Of a DNA stretch of 64,000 nt, positions 1 through 8,078 are shown piece after piece. A program made the position numbers and the translations under genes. Location: the NCBI GenBank assembly GCA_963765545.1, contig CAVXWW010000004.1, forward strand, positions 620,001 to 684,000. The letters are read 5' to 3'. The DNA comes from JARRPM01 sp963765545. GTDB lineage: Bacteria > Pseudomonadota > Gammaproteobacteria > Pseudomonadales > Halieaceae. Under the pieces are notes generated by a model, which was not told the DNA's origin, made no database searches, and was given only the letters and a program-made list of their open reading frames with translations. How positions within the stretch are numbered: the stretch's first letter is position 1; each line of letters opens with the position of its first letter.

Positions 1-648
1 AGCAAGTATGCCCGGGAGATATACGTCACCGGTAAGTCCGGTGGCACGGACCCGGAGGGCAACCTGGCGCTGCGCAGCCTGATTGAGCGCGCCAAGAAAG
101 ACCAGGTGCCCACCCACGTGATTGATAAGGCTATAGAGAAGGCCAAGGGCGGTGGTGGAGAGGATTTTGTGGTGGCTCGCTATGAGGGTTTTGGCCCTGG
201 GGGGAGCATGCTGATTGTCGACTGCCTGACTGACAATGCGAACCGGACCATAGGCGATGTGCGTGGCTGTTTTACCAAGACCAAGTGCAAGCTGGGCAGC
301 CCGGGCAGTGTCAGCCACCTGTTTGATCACAGCGCGATCCTGGTATTTAAAAGCGATGATGAGGAAGCTGCCCTGGACGCACTGTTGGTGGCCGATGTGG
401 ATGTCACCGACCTTGAGTGCGATGGAGGATATGTCAGCGTCTTTGTCCCCCACACCGAGCAGTTCAAGGCGAAGCAGGCTCTGCTGGATGCGCTGGGCGA
501 CATTGATTTTGAGGTGGACGAGGTGCAGTTCCTGCCTCAAACGACTGCCGCACTGGGTGCTGATGACCAGCAGGTATTGGAGAAACTACTGGATATGCTC
601 AACTACCTGGACGATGTCCAGAATGTATATTGCAACGCCGGCGCCTGA
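1..648 (+). CDS. yebC: YebC/TACO1 family protein (5' end outside window)
   Basis: The reading frame is already open at base 1 (S-K-Y-A-R-E-I-Y-V-T-G-K-S-G-G) and continues to a TGA at 646-648, so about 30 N-terminal residues lie upstream. The visible part has the family hallmarks GTDPEGN, LRSLIERAKK and YEGFGPGG, and the acidic C-terminal domain ending near LDDVQNVYCNA. Members were first annotated as DNA-binding regulators (PmpR). Later work on YebC/TACO1 points to a ribosome-associated factor that helps translation of proline-rich stretches. In many gammaproteobacteria it precedes ruvC; here the next gene converges on it 20 bp away, so it ends its transcription unit. Family call is firm; the molecular role is from family knowledge. 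Confidence 0.95.
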   Translation, partial: SKYAREIYVTGKSGGTDPEGNLALRSLIERAKKDQVPTHVIDKAIEKAKGGGGEDFVVARYEGFGPGGSMLIVDCLTDNANRTIGDVRGCFTKTKCKLGSPGSVSHLFDHSAILVFKSDDEEAALDALLVADVDVTDLECDGGYVSVFVPHTEQFKAKQALLDALGDIDFEVDEVQFLPQTTAALGADDQQVLEKLLDMLNYLDDVQNVYCNAGA

Positions 649-668
649 TGCTGCCGGCGTGCACCCTG

Positions 669-1679
669 TCAGGCCGCGTCGTGAAGACGGTCTGGATCCA
701 ACTCCCCGACAGCGTTTTGGCCAGCCTCAACAGCGTCGGACAGCACGAGTTGTAACGCTCGTTCCATCAGCCACCGGGCCTGCCCGGCGTACGCATACGC
801 GCAGGCCCGGGTTGCAGCGTCCGACCAGTTATCCACTGCTCCACTAGCGACATTTTCCTCAAACAGGGCCAGGCCTGATACCAGTTCGGCCAGCCTGGCG
901 GCTCCTATATCGCTGGCTTCGGGCTTCAGGTTGGCTGCCGCAGACAGCTCTTCCTGGGATATCTGGCGAGGGCGATTAACGACCAGCTCGCCCAGGTCCA
1001 ACGTACCCTGGCGGGTCAGCACTTCTGCTGAGCAGCGGCTGACCTCAAAGGCCAGGAACCCCGGGTCCGGTGGAAACGCTGTGGCGGAAAAACCGCGCTG
1101 CTGCAAGGTCTGCGCGGATCGGTCACTAGCCTCGTTGTGAATAACAAGAACCCTCTGGGCGCCCAGGACACAGGCCAGCTTCTCAACCTGCCTGACCTGC
1201 ATCGGGCCCAGGCTGTCACAGCCGACCACCAGCAGGTCCGGAGAGGCGACCTGCCCGGTGAGTGACGCCTCTGCCTCAGCCAACGGCACCCTGGCCAGGC
1301 TGGCACTCACATGGGACAGGCAGCCTTGGTGATTGTCCAGCCACTGGCAAAGGGCTTCGCCGATAACAAGCACAGCAGGCTTGCTCACGGGAATTTCAGC
1401 ACCAGCGGAACCCGCCCTACCCAGCATGACTTCCAGGGTTTTGCGTCCGCAGCCCGAAATCTCGCCGATTCTAACGCCCGAGTTCACCAGCGTCGCGACC
1501 AATTGCAGATGCTCGAGGTCGGTTTGCGTGTACTGTCGGCGGCCACTGCCTGACCTGTGACTGGCGCCCAGGCCGTAGCGGCGCTCCCAGATGCGCAGTG
1601 TATCCGGCTTTAGTCCGGTCAAACGCGCCACAGTACCAATGGCGTAAAGCGGTCTTGGTTCCAGTTTGACTGTTTGCAC
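669..1679 (-). CDS. MerR-family regulator, LitR/CarH-like without evident cobalamin motif
   Basis: The 336-residue protein has an N-terminal MerR winged helix (about residues 10-80: YAIGTVARLTGLKPDTLRIWERRYG) followed by a Rossmann-like region (PAVLVIGEAL, PDLLVVGCDSLGP, QRVLVIHN) that resembles a degenerate B12-binding fold. I see no DxHxxG motif and no W-x9-EH cobalamin-contact motif, so it resembles the class II LitR/PplR proteins of Pseudomonas putida, which respond to light through LOV proteins rather than AdoB12. The start is GTG at 1679, preceded by AGGAAG with a 5-nt gap; an upstream extension to 1901 is open but lacks family similarity. It is divergent to rudS, and the cluster around it (rudS, TIGR01777, phrB) is the usual light regulon. 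Light control is inferred, not seen. Confidence 0.85.
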   Translation of the reverse strand: MQTVKLEPRPLYAIGTVARLTGLKPDTLRIWERRYGLGASHRSGSGRRQYTQTDLEHLQLVATLVNSGVRIGEISGCGRKTLEVMLGRAGSAGAEIPVSKPAVLVIGEALCQWLDNHQGCLSHVSASLARVPLAEAEASLTGQVASPDLLVVGCDSLGPMQVRQVEKLACVLGAQRVLVIHNEASDRSAQTLQQRGFSATAFPPDPGFLAFEVSRCSAEVLTRQGTLDLGELVVNRPRQISQEELSAAANLKPEASDIGAARLAELVSGLALFEENVASGAVDNWSDAATRACAYAYAGQARWLMERALQLVLSDAVEAGQNAVGELDPDRLHDAA

Positions 1680-1839
1680 GATATCTTCCTTTTGCTGAAC
1701 CTGACATAGATACGCATGTGATCGCGGTATGGATGAACTGAATTTAATCAGCCCGTAACCGGCCCAAAGGGGCCTGTTTGAGTTGCGCCTGCGCGGGCGC
1801 CCTTGTAACGTTTCCTGATCGTAGAATGGGAAGACAGCC

Positions 1840-2805
1840 ATGACCCACGAAAGTGCGCAGGACAAACCTTTAATGGGGATCGGTGCCTGCCTGGCCGGCA
1901 AGCCCGTGCGCTACAACGGCCAGACCAAAAGCCCTAATACTCACGTGCGCGACCTGGCAGAAGCCTTTGAAATGCGCTCTTTCTGCCCGGAAATGGGGAT
2001 CGGCATGGGTGTACCCCGGGCGCCAATCCACCTGGTTGGCGTACCTGGCGATGTGCGGGCACTGGACGTGGAAACCCACAGCAACGACTATACAGCGCAG
2101 TTGGCGGACTATGCCCGGACGGTGCTGTCACTTGCGCCCGACCTGAGCGGCTACATTCTGGTCAAGGGTAGTCCCAGCTGCGGCTATGACAGGGTGAAGC
2201 GCTATGCCAGCAACGGCTATGGAATAGCCTCCGATGAACAGGGCGTGTTTGCTGCCGCCCTGGGCCGTGAAGACCCCCTGCTACCCCTGGAGGACGATGG
2301 TCGCCTGAACGACCCGGGCCTGCGTGAGAGCTTTGTTACCCGGGCCTACGCCTATCACGACTGGAAGCAGCTTTGTGCCAGCGGTTTGAGCGCTCACAAG
2401 CTGATCAGCTTCTACAGCCGCTATAAATACCTCGTCATGGCGCATCATGTGCCCGGTTACAAGGCCCTGGGGAGAATGCTGGCCGACGCAGGCAAGAGGC
2501 CACTGGATGGGCTGGCGGCTGAATTTGTCAGCGAGCTCATGGCGTCTCTGGCACGCCGGGCAACCCTGCGTAGCCATACCAATGTGCTCTTTCACCTTTC
2601 GGGTTATCTGAAACGGACTGTTCCCGCAGCTGAACGACAACGGCTGAAAGACCTGATTGAACAGTACCGGCAGGGTCATATCCCCCTTGTGGTGCCACTG
2701 ACAATGCTAAAACATCACTTTGCCAATAACCCCAATGCCTACATTGACGGCCAGGTATTCATGGCGCCCTACCCCGACGAACTCAAACTGCGCAATCTGG
2801 TGTAG
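1840..2805 (+). CDS. rudS: TudS-DUF1722 fusion, RudS-type tRNA 4-thiouridine desulfidase
   Basis: 321 residues. The N-terminal DUF523/TudS domain (about 10-160) carries three cysteines placed to bind a [4Fe-4S] cluster: C17 (GACLAGK), C49 (FCPEMG) and C114 (SPSCG). The C-terminal DUF1722/YbgA domain spans about 195-310 (HKLISFYSRYKYLVMAHH, FHLSGYLKR). TudS removes sulfur from thiouracils. The fused form RudS has been reported to remove sulfur from 4-thiouridine in tRNA, a base that acts as a near-UV sensor. The gene is divergent from the MerR regulator and in the photolyase neighbourhood, as ybgA is next to phr in E. coli. That fits light-stress control. Start ATG 1840 follows GGGAAG. Domain call is firm; substrate is from family knowledge. 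Confidence 0.9.
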   Translation: MTHESAQDKPLMGIGACLAGKPVRYNGQTKSPNTHVRDLAEAFEMRSFCPEMGIGMGVPRAPIHLVGVPGDVRALDVETHSNDYTAQLADYARTVLSLAPDLSGYILVKGSPSCGYDRVKRYASNGYGIASDEQGVFAAALGREDPLLPLEDDGRLNDPGLRESFVTRAYAYHDWKQLCASGLSAHKLISFYSRYKYLVMAHHVPGYKALGRMLADAGKRPLDGLAAEFVSELMASLARRATLRSHTNVLFHLSGYLKRTVPAAERQRLKDLIEQYRQGHIPLVVPLTMLKHHFANNPNAYIDGQVFMAPYPDELKLRNLV

Positions 2806-2839
2806 CGCGTCCTCATAGGTTGATGGGCGTCGCGCCCAG

Positions 2840-3730
2840 CTACTGCGCCACTATGTCCGCCAGGGCATCGTCCAGGGTGGGAAACGCAAATCTGAAACCG
2901 GCAGCCTGCAACCTCGCGGGTATCACTCGCTGGCCGTGCAATAGCAGTTCATCCGCCATCTCACCCACCAGCGCGCGGATTACCGGCGCCGGCACAGGGG
3001 CCGCCAACAAGGTGCGTTTGTGCCGCCGCATACCGTTGCAGAAACCACGGCTGGTGACAGGCTCCGGAGCGGTGACATTGAAGGGGCCGGACAACTCGCT
3101 GTGCTGCAGCAGGAATTCCATGGCAGCGACCACATCCTTGCGATGAACCCAACTGAGCCACTGCCTGCCGTTGCCCAGCCAGCTCCCGATCCCGAACTGG
3201 AAGGACCTTGTCATTTCGACCATTGCGCCGCCATCGCGGTCCAAGACCACGCCCAGGCGGAGCAGGCAAACCCGGGTGCCGAGTTCGGAGACCGTCAGGG
3301 CCGCCTCTTCCCAGCGGCTGCACAGATCCTGGGAAAACCCGGGAACTGCCGCACCATCCTCGCTCAATGGCTCATCGCCGTGATGGCCATAGTAACCGAT
3401 GGCACTGGCGCTGAGCAGCACCGCAGGCGGTTCCTCCAGCCGGCGCAGGCATCGGGTCAGTGCATGGGTGGTTTCCAGCCGACTGCGCACTATCTCCTCC
3501 TTATAGGCGCTCGTCCAGCGTGCGCCCGCCAGGGATGCCCCAGCCAGATTTACCGCCGCATCAACGCGCCTGTCAGCCGGGAGGTCGTCCAGGCTGGACA
3601 CAAACTGCAGCCTGGCTCGCCCCTGCCTGGGTTCCCGCGAGAGCACCGTTACCGAGTGATCACTTCTTAAAAGTGATTCGATGAGGGCGGATCCTATAAA
3701 CCCGGTACCGCCTGTGATCAGGTAGTGCAT
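2840..3730 (-). CDS. TIGR01777 family NAD(P)-binding epimerase-like protein
   Basis: 296 residues, the usual length for the YfcH/SDR39U1 group of extended short-chain dehydrogenases. The dinucleotide-binding glycine motif GGTGFIG is at residues 7-13. Family landmarks follow in order: DAAVNLAGASLAGARWT, SASAIGYYGHHGD, a YYG motif in the active-site region, LRLGVVLDRDGG, and the WLSWVHRKDVVAAMEFLL segment typical of TIGR01777. The C-terminal DUF1731-like tail ends LDDALADI. The biochemical substrate is unknown for the whole group. It converges on rudS with a 34-bp gap and is divergent from the sirtuin. In several gammaproteobacteria this family sits with phrB and LitR-like regulators, so it is probably part of the light-stress group. 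Confidence 0.9.
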   Translation of the reverse strand: MHYLITGGTGFIGSALIESLLRSDHSVTVLSREPRQGRARLQFVSSLDDLPADRRVDAAVNLAGASLAGARWTSAYKEEIVRSRLETTHALTRCLRRLEEPPAVLLSASAIGYYGHHGDEPLSEDGAAVPGFSQDLCSRWEEAALTVSELGTRVCLLRLGVVLDRDGGAMVEMTRSFQFGIGSWLGNGRQWLSWVHRKDVVAAMEFLLQHSELSGPFNVTAPEPVTSRGFCNGMRRHKRTLLAAPVPAPVIRALVGEMADELLLHGQRVIPARLQAAGFRFAFPTLDDALADIVAQ

Positions 3731-3849
3731 GGCGAAAACCCCTGTTGATCAGCGCGCCAGGCGCAGCGTGATCATAAGTATGTCTAACCTGTTCATTTTA
3801 CGCACATTTGGGCGCAACAGATTATTCATCTCTCCAATCGCCACTTGCG

Positions 3850-3855
3850 TATAAT
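3850..3855 (+). promoter_or_regulatory. Candidate -10 box for the sirtuin gene (possible leaderless start)
   Basis: A perfect TATAAT lies only 6 nt before the ATG at 3862, so a typical start site 7 nt downstream would fall on the start codon. No clear Shine-Dalgarno sequence precedes the ATG, and no good -35 hexamer sits 17 nt upstream. Leaderless transcription is inferred from position only. Confidence 0.4.
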
Positions 3856-3861
3856 CTGGTT

Positions 3862-4731
3862 ATGTCTGCTTTCCACACCAATGCCCCCTCACTTCGCGAT
3901 TTTGTGGCGAAGCACCGCCGGCTGGTCGTAATCACAGGCGCAGGCATCAGCATTTCATCTGGCATACCTGCCTACCGCGACCGCGACGGCATCTGGCAGC
4001 ACAGTGCACCCATTACCCACCAGGAATTTGTCTCCGACGCTGCTCGCCGTCGGCACTACTGGGCTAGATCCCTACTGGGGTGGCCAGCGGTGCGCGATGC
4101 AAGGCCGAACGCCGCACACCGGGCACTGGCACAGTTGGAGCAACTGGGACATATCGAGCTGTTGATCACCCAGAATGTCGACCGCCTTCATCAAAGAGCG
4201 GGCAGCGTGGCGGTGATTGACCTGCACGGCAGGCTGGACCAGGTACGTTGCCTGGATTGCGCTGACCTGGTCTCTCGTGAAGTCATACAGCAGCGCTTGA
4301 GCAGGGACAACCCTCGGCGCGCAGCCCAGTCGGCGAGTGCCCGCCCCGATGGCGATGCGGACGTATCTGAGGAATGGGTAGAGAGCATTACGGTGCCTGA
4401 CTGCACCCAGTGCGGTGGAACCCTGATTCCGGATGTCGTTTTCTTCGGTGGCACTGTTCCCGGCGAGCGAGTGCAGATCTGTTACGATGCCATTGCTGAA
4501 GCCGACGCGTTACTGGCAGTGGGGAGTTCCCTGCAGGTGTATTCGGGATTTCGCTTTTGCCGCCTGGCCAGCAAACTCAACAAGCCAATTGCGCTGATCA
4601 ACCCCGGCAACACACGCGCTGACCCGCTGGCAGCCCTTAAATTGTCGTCCGAGTGCGAGCCACTGTTGACCGCACTCGCAGCCGGCGCCGCTGCTACACA
4701 TCTTCCATGCGCTGGCGATAGTCCCAGCTGA
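3862..4731 (+). CDS. Sir2-family NAD+-dependent protein deacylase
   Basis: 289 residues from ATG 3862; a longer open frame from 3808 has no family similarity. It contains the sirtuin NAD+-binding signature VVITGAGISISSGIPAYRDRDG near the N terminus, the catalytic segment ITQNVDRLHQRAGS and H in VIDLHGRL. Two Cys pairs make a structural zinc site (VRCLDCADL and PDCTQCGGTLIPDVVFFGG). It then has VGSSLQVYSG and ALINPGNTRAD. Sirtuins remove acyl groups from lysines with consumption of NAD+. An insert between the Cys pairs (about 40 residues, SRDNPRRAAQSASARPDGD) is longer than in CobB, as in class II sirtuins. It overlaps the convergent PPOX gene by 38 bp. A role in light or UV stress is inferred from its neighbours. 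Confidence 0.93.
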   Translation: MSAFHTNAPSLRDFVAKHRRLVVITGAGISISSGIPAYRDRDGIWQHSAPITHQEFVSDAARRRHYWARSLLGWPAVRDARPNAAHRALAQLEQLGHIELLITQNVDRLHQRAGSVAVIDLHGRLDQVRCLDCADLVSREVIQQRLSRDNPRRAAQSASARPDGDADVSEEWVESITVPDCTQCGGTLIPDVVFFGGTVPGERVQICYDAIAEADALLAVGSSLQVYSGFRFCRLASKLNKPIALINPGNTRADPLAALKLSSECEPLLTALAAGAAATHLPCAGDSPS

Positions 4732-5143
4732 ACAGGCGTTTGGGCGTCAGGGTGATCAACAGCTCATCCTCGCTGCGTGACAACAACCACTTTGCCAACG
4801 GTGACTCCACACCTCCGAGATAGCGTTCGAGCAGGCGTTCGAGCATGGCCGCACCGCCACTGTCGGCGAGCGAGGCATCCGCTTGCCCGCGGACTCCGAA
4901 ATACGGCGGGTCATTGGTCGCCACCTCAAACCCGACACAGCCATTCGCTCGCAGCATGGCCACCAGATGAGAGGAGCTGTGCGATGCGCAGAACAGCTGC
5001 CCGCCTTCGCAGGCAAACCAGACGGATACAACCCTGGGATAACCGTCGGATCCCACGCAGGCCAGTCTCATAGGATAGCGGCAGTCATTGAGGAACGACT
5101 CTATCTCGTCACCCGACCAGGGCCCCTTTATACTCGCGTGCAT
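4694..5143 (-). CDS. PPOX-fold (pyridoxamine 5'-phosphate oxidase-like) flavin-binding protein
   Basis: 149 residues. The fold is shown by the split-barrel start YPMRLACVGSDGYPRVVSVWFACEGG, followed by LFCASHSSSHLVAMLRANGCVGFEV and YFGVRGQADASLAD. These match small PPOX-family proteins that bind FMN, F420 or haem. There are too few diagnostic residues to say which cofactor or substrate it uses. Its ATG at 5143 is divergent to the photolyase, with a 121-bp shared upstream region, and its 3' end overlaps the convergent sirtuin gene by 38 bp. Small PPOX proteins occur in other light-response clusters, which is the only hint at function. Confidence 0.8.
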   Translation of the reverse strand: MHASIKGPWSGDEIESFLNDCRYPMRLACVGSDGYPRVVSVWFACEGGQLFCASHSSSHLVAMLRANGCVGFEVATNDPPYFGVRGQADASLADSGGAAMLERLLERYLGGVESPLAKWLLSRSEDELLITLTPKRLFSWDYRQRMEDV

Positions 5144-5264
5144 GTTTGCTGCTCCTTTATCCGATTAATAAATGCTCTCGCGCGCAGATTATCGGACACG
5201 GGGCTCGAATTACCTAATACGATAGCACTGTGATCCCGCGCGCAAGAAGGGGCGTATTACACCG

Positions 5265-6707
5265 ATGGAAACTCCGATAATCTACTGGTTCAGGCAAGAC
5301 CTCAGAACCCGCGACCTGCCAGGCCTGCTCGCCGCTGCAGCCACAGGCAGGCCGCTGCTAGCCTGTTACATACTGGATGATCTCTCCCCCGGGGAACACG
5401 CCCTGGGCAGCGCCAGTCGGTGGTGGCTGCACCACAGCCTCGAAGCACTGGCGGCGGAGCTGGCAACCCTGGGCGGGACACTGGTGCTGCGTAACGGCCC
5501 GGCACCTGATGTCCTGGGTGAACTGCTAGATGAAACCGGCGCAGACACCATCTACTGCTCAAGGCTATACGAACCCTGGGCAGACGAACTGGAACAGGTT
5601 TTACACCAGTCCCTGGAGGCACGAGCCGTTACGTTCAAACGCTTCCCCGGTTCACTGCTGTTTGAACCGGGCACGGTGCTGAATCAAAGTGGCAGCGCTT
5701 TTAAGGTGTTTACCCCCTTCTGGCGCCACTGTCGCTCCGCCGACTCGCCCAGGGCGCCAAGGCCCCGGCCGACCAACATCAACTGGCATCAGCAAACGCC
5801 GGCCGGCGACACGCTTGCCAACTGGACGCTACTGCCCCGGAAACCAGACTGGGCGAAGGGCTGGTCGGATTTGTGGGAGCCCGGGTCTGCGGGGGCACAA
5901 AAGCGGCTGAAACAGTTTTTGGCCGGACCGGTTGCCGATTATACTGACGGGCGCAACCACCCCGCTCGCGAGGCGACCTCGCGGCTTTCGCCGCACCTGC
6001 ATTTTGGCGAGATATCGCCCCGCACACTTTGGCACCGCGCACAGGACCTCGCGGCGAGCGATCCCGGAAGCCAGCAGCAGATCGACAAGTTTCTCAGTGA
6101 GATGGGTTGGCGAGAGTTTTCCCATCACCTGCTGCACCACTTTCCCCACATATCTTCGCAGCCCTTCAAACCGCAGTTCAGCCAGTTCCCGTGGCTGGGC
6201 AACGAGGCGGCTTTGCAGGCCTGGCAAATGGGCCAGACCGGCTACCCTATTGTAGATGCCGGTATGCGCGAGCTCTGGCAGACCGGGTACATGCACAATC
6301 GTATTCGCATGGTCGTGGCGTCGTTCCTGACCAAGCACCTGCTGGTGCACTGGCGCTCGGGCGCGCGCTGGTTCTGGGACACCCTGCTGGACGCAGATCT
6401 GGCCAATAACAGTTGCGGCTGGCAATGGGTGGCGGGCAGCGGCGCTGATGCCTCGCCCTACTTCCGTATCTTCAACCCGGTCATCCAGGGCGAGAAATTT
6501 GATGCCCAGGGTGACTATGTTCGGCAATGGATACCTGAGCTGGCTTTGTTGCCGGATCGCTACCTGAATAAACCCTGGGAGGCGCCCGCGGCCGTCCTCG
6601 AGGCCGCTGGTGTGACCCTGGGGGAAAACTATCCGGAGCCGTTGGTCGACCACAAGGCAGCGCGGGAGTCGGCCCTGGCAGCTTACGCATCCATCAAGGG
6701 GGACTGA
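5265..6707 (+). CDS. phrB: Class I cyclobutane pyrimidine dimer photolyase
   Basis: 480 residues, full length for the family. The N-terminal antenna-binding alpha/beta domain starts IIYWFRQDLRTRDLPGL. The C-terminal FAD-binding helical domain has the conserved stretches SRLSPHLHFGEISPR, MGWREFSHHLLHHFP, GYPIVDAGMRELWQTGYMHNR and the ADLANNSCGWQWVAGSG active-site region, followed by YFRIFNPVIQGEKFD. The Trp residues of the electron-transfer chain appear to be present. The enzyme uses blue or near-UV light to split pyrimidine dimers. The start is ATG 5265, although a Shine-Dalgarno is weak. It is the anchor of the light/UV cluster that begins with the MerR regulator at 669. Confidence 0.95.
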   Translation: METPIIYWFRQDLRTRDLPGLLAAAATGRPLLACYILDDLSPGEHALGSASRWWLHHSLEALAAELATLGGTLVLRNGPAPDVLGELLDETGADTIYCSRLYEPWADELEQVLHQSLEARAVTFKRFPGSLLFEPGTVLNQSGSAFKVFTPFWRHCRSADSPRAPRPRPTNINWHQQTPAGDTLANWTLLPRKPDWAKGWSDLWEPGSAGAQKRLKQFLAGPVADYTDGRNHPAREATSRLSPHLHFGEISPRTLWHRAQDLAASDPGSQQQIDKFLSEMGWREFSHHLLHHFPHISSQPFKPQFSQFPWLGNEAALQAWQMGQTGYPIVDAGMRELWQTGYMHNRIRMVVASFLTKHLLVHWRSGARWFWDTLLDADLANNSCGWQWVAGSGADASPYFRIFNPVIQGEKFDAQGDYVRQWIPELALLPDRYLNKPWEAPAAVLEAAGVTLGENYPEPLVDHKAARESALAAYASIKGD

Positions 6708-6961
6708 GCACACTCTTGCCCAGGCCTTTGCTGCCACATCCTCAGTCCCGCCCTGCCCACAGCGTCTGTATCACTCTTCAGTCCAGTTGCACCAGTCAAG
6801 CATAATCTGTTGTTTTCTATAGATTTATTCAGGCGCTAAATCTCTACTTTTCGCCAGTTTTTCGATGCCTTCTACAAGCCCTCTCTGTACTTTTTCCCCA
6901 GGGCCACCCGCATACAGCACGAAGCTGTGCAGGGTGAATTTTTTGTTGGGGAGTGCGTTTG

Positions 6962-7882
6962 GTGTTGGTGTGGGCAAGAAACGTCGCTGTGCTGGCTATC
7001 TGCGTACTGCTGATGGGCAGCAAGATCATCATAGAAGTCCCGGCAGGTGGGGCGGTGCTCTCATCTAGTGGGCTGTACGCCTGCGCTGCCAACGAAAAGT
7101 GCACTATCGACATCGACAAACAGTACTTTGCCGAGACCTTCACGGCCGAGGCGGAACCAGGTTTTGAGTTCAGCGGCTGGAGTGCCGGGACTGGGGCTGT
7201 CTGCGGCGGAAGCCGGGATCCTTACTGCAGCGAGCTGGACGACGGTCCTTTTTCAGATTTTGAAGGCCGGGCTCAAGAACTGGCTCCAGGTAGCGTCGTC
7301 AACATGACGCCCTCCTTTGCCGGTAGTGATTACGCTGCATCACGGTCCAGGCCCCGATTTGAAGTCACCTCACATCACAGTACGCGCTACTATCAGGTGC
7401 ATGGCAATGACCAGGAGGAAATCTGGGCACAGTTGCACGGTGCGGCCAACCCCCTGGAAGTAGACCGCAAGGTGGGTACCAAACCACTGGGTCATGCTGG
7501 CTTCCAGTATCAGTACAACTACCGCAGTGAGTTTGCCGCAAACGCTGCCAGTTGCCAGGTAGAATCCGGCGCGTTCAACTTTCGCTTTGAGACGGTACTG
7601 CCCCAACTGGCTGAAGCCGGGGCGATAAGCGCGCAACTTAAAAGACGCTGGCAACCGTTCCAGGCACTGATCACCGAGCACGAAGCCGGCCACCATGCGA
7701 TCTACCGGCGCCTGGTAACGCAGTTGCCCCAGGTCATAACGGACCTGGGTGCCGTGCCCTGCTCCGAACTGGATGACCGGGTAAAGGTGGCGGTAGAGAG
7801 TGCGGTGGATGCTGTGAGACGTGCCAGCGTCGCGTACGACGAACACCACGGTGGCGAGACTTACGCGGTCTCCTCGCTTTAA
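6962..7882 (+). CDS. Exported DUF922-type putative metalloprotease
   Basis: About 306 residues. A hydrophobic N terminus (NVAVLAICVLLMG) suggests export. A cysteine-containing beta-rich module follows (about residues 20-105: IIIEVPAGGAV, EPGFEFSGWSAG), resembling divergent InlB B-repeats. The C-terminal half matches DUF922, a predicted secreted Zn protease family, with TRYYQVHGNDQEEIWAQL, the paired-Cys region and the HExxH-type motif ITEHEAGHHAIYRRL. GTG 6962 is preferred because GGGGAG sits 8 nt upstream; GTG 6953 would be too close to it. The N-terminal module recurs in the lipoprotein at 36102. The substrate is unknown. It stands alone between phrB and the M32 peptidase gene. Confidence 0.75.
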   Translation: MLVWARNVAVLAICVLLMGSKIIIEVPAGGAVLSSSGLYACAANEKCTIDIDKQYFAETFTAEAEPGFEFSGWSAGTGAVCGGSRDPYCSELDDGPFSDFEGRAQELAPGSVVNMTPSFAGSDYAASRSRPRFEVTSHHSTRYYQVHGNDQEEIWAQLHGAANPLEVDRKVGTKPLGHAGFQYQYNYRSEFAANAASCQVESGAFNFRFETVLPQLAEAGAISAQLKRRWQPFQALITEHEAGHHAIYRRLVTQLPQVITDLGAVPCSELDDRVKVAVESAVDAVRRASVAYDEHHGGETYAVSSL

Positions 7883-8078
7883 ATCCGAGCTGTGGGTTTC
7901 ACATGCATCTTCAGTACTTCATCCGCGTGGTAACCGCTTAAAAAGCGCCACTGCTGCGCGCTGTACCACCCTACCGCGTTTGCTGGACAAGCTTCCCCGG
8001 CCACTCTACCCTGCTCTATTTTCAGCACCCGCTGCAATCCATTGTCGCCGCGGGCATTCCTGACCGGGAGTCGCAATA

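Noticed and set aside
5829..6737. A 302-codon antisense frame over phrB.
   Set aside because: Shadow of a well-conserved photolyase; no family features.
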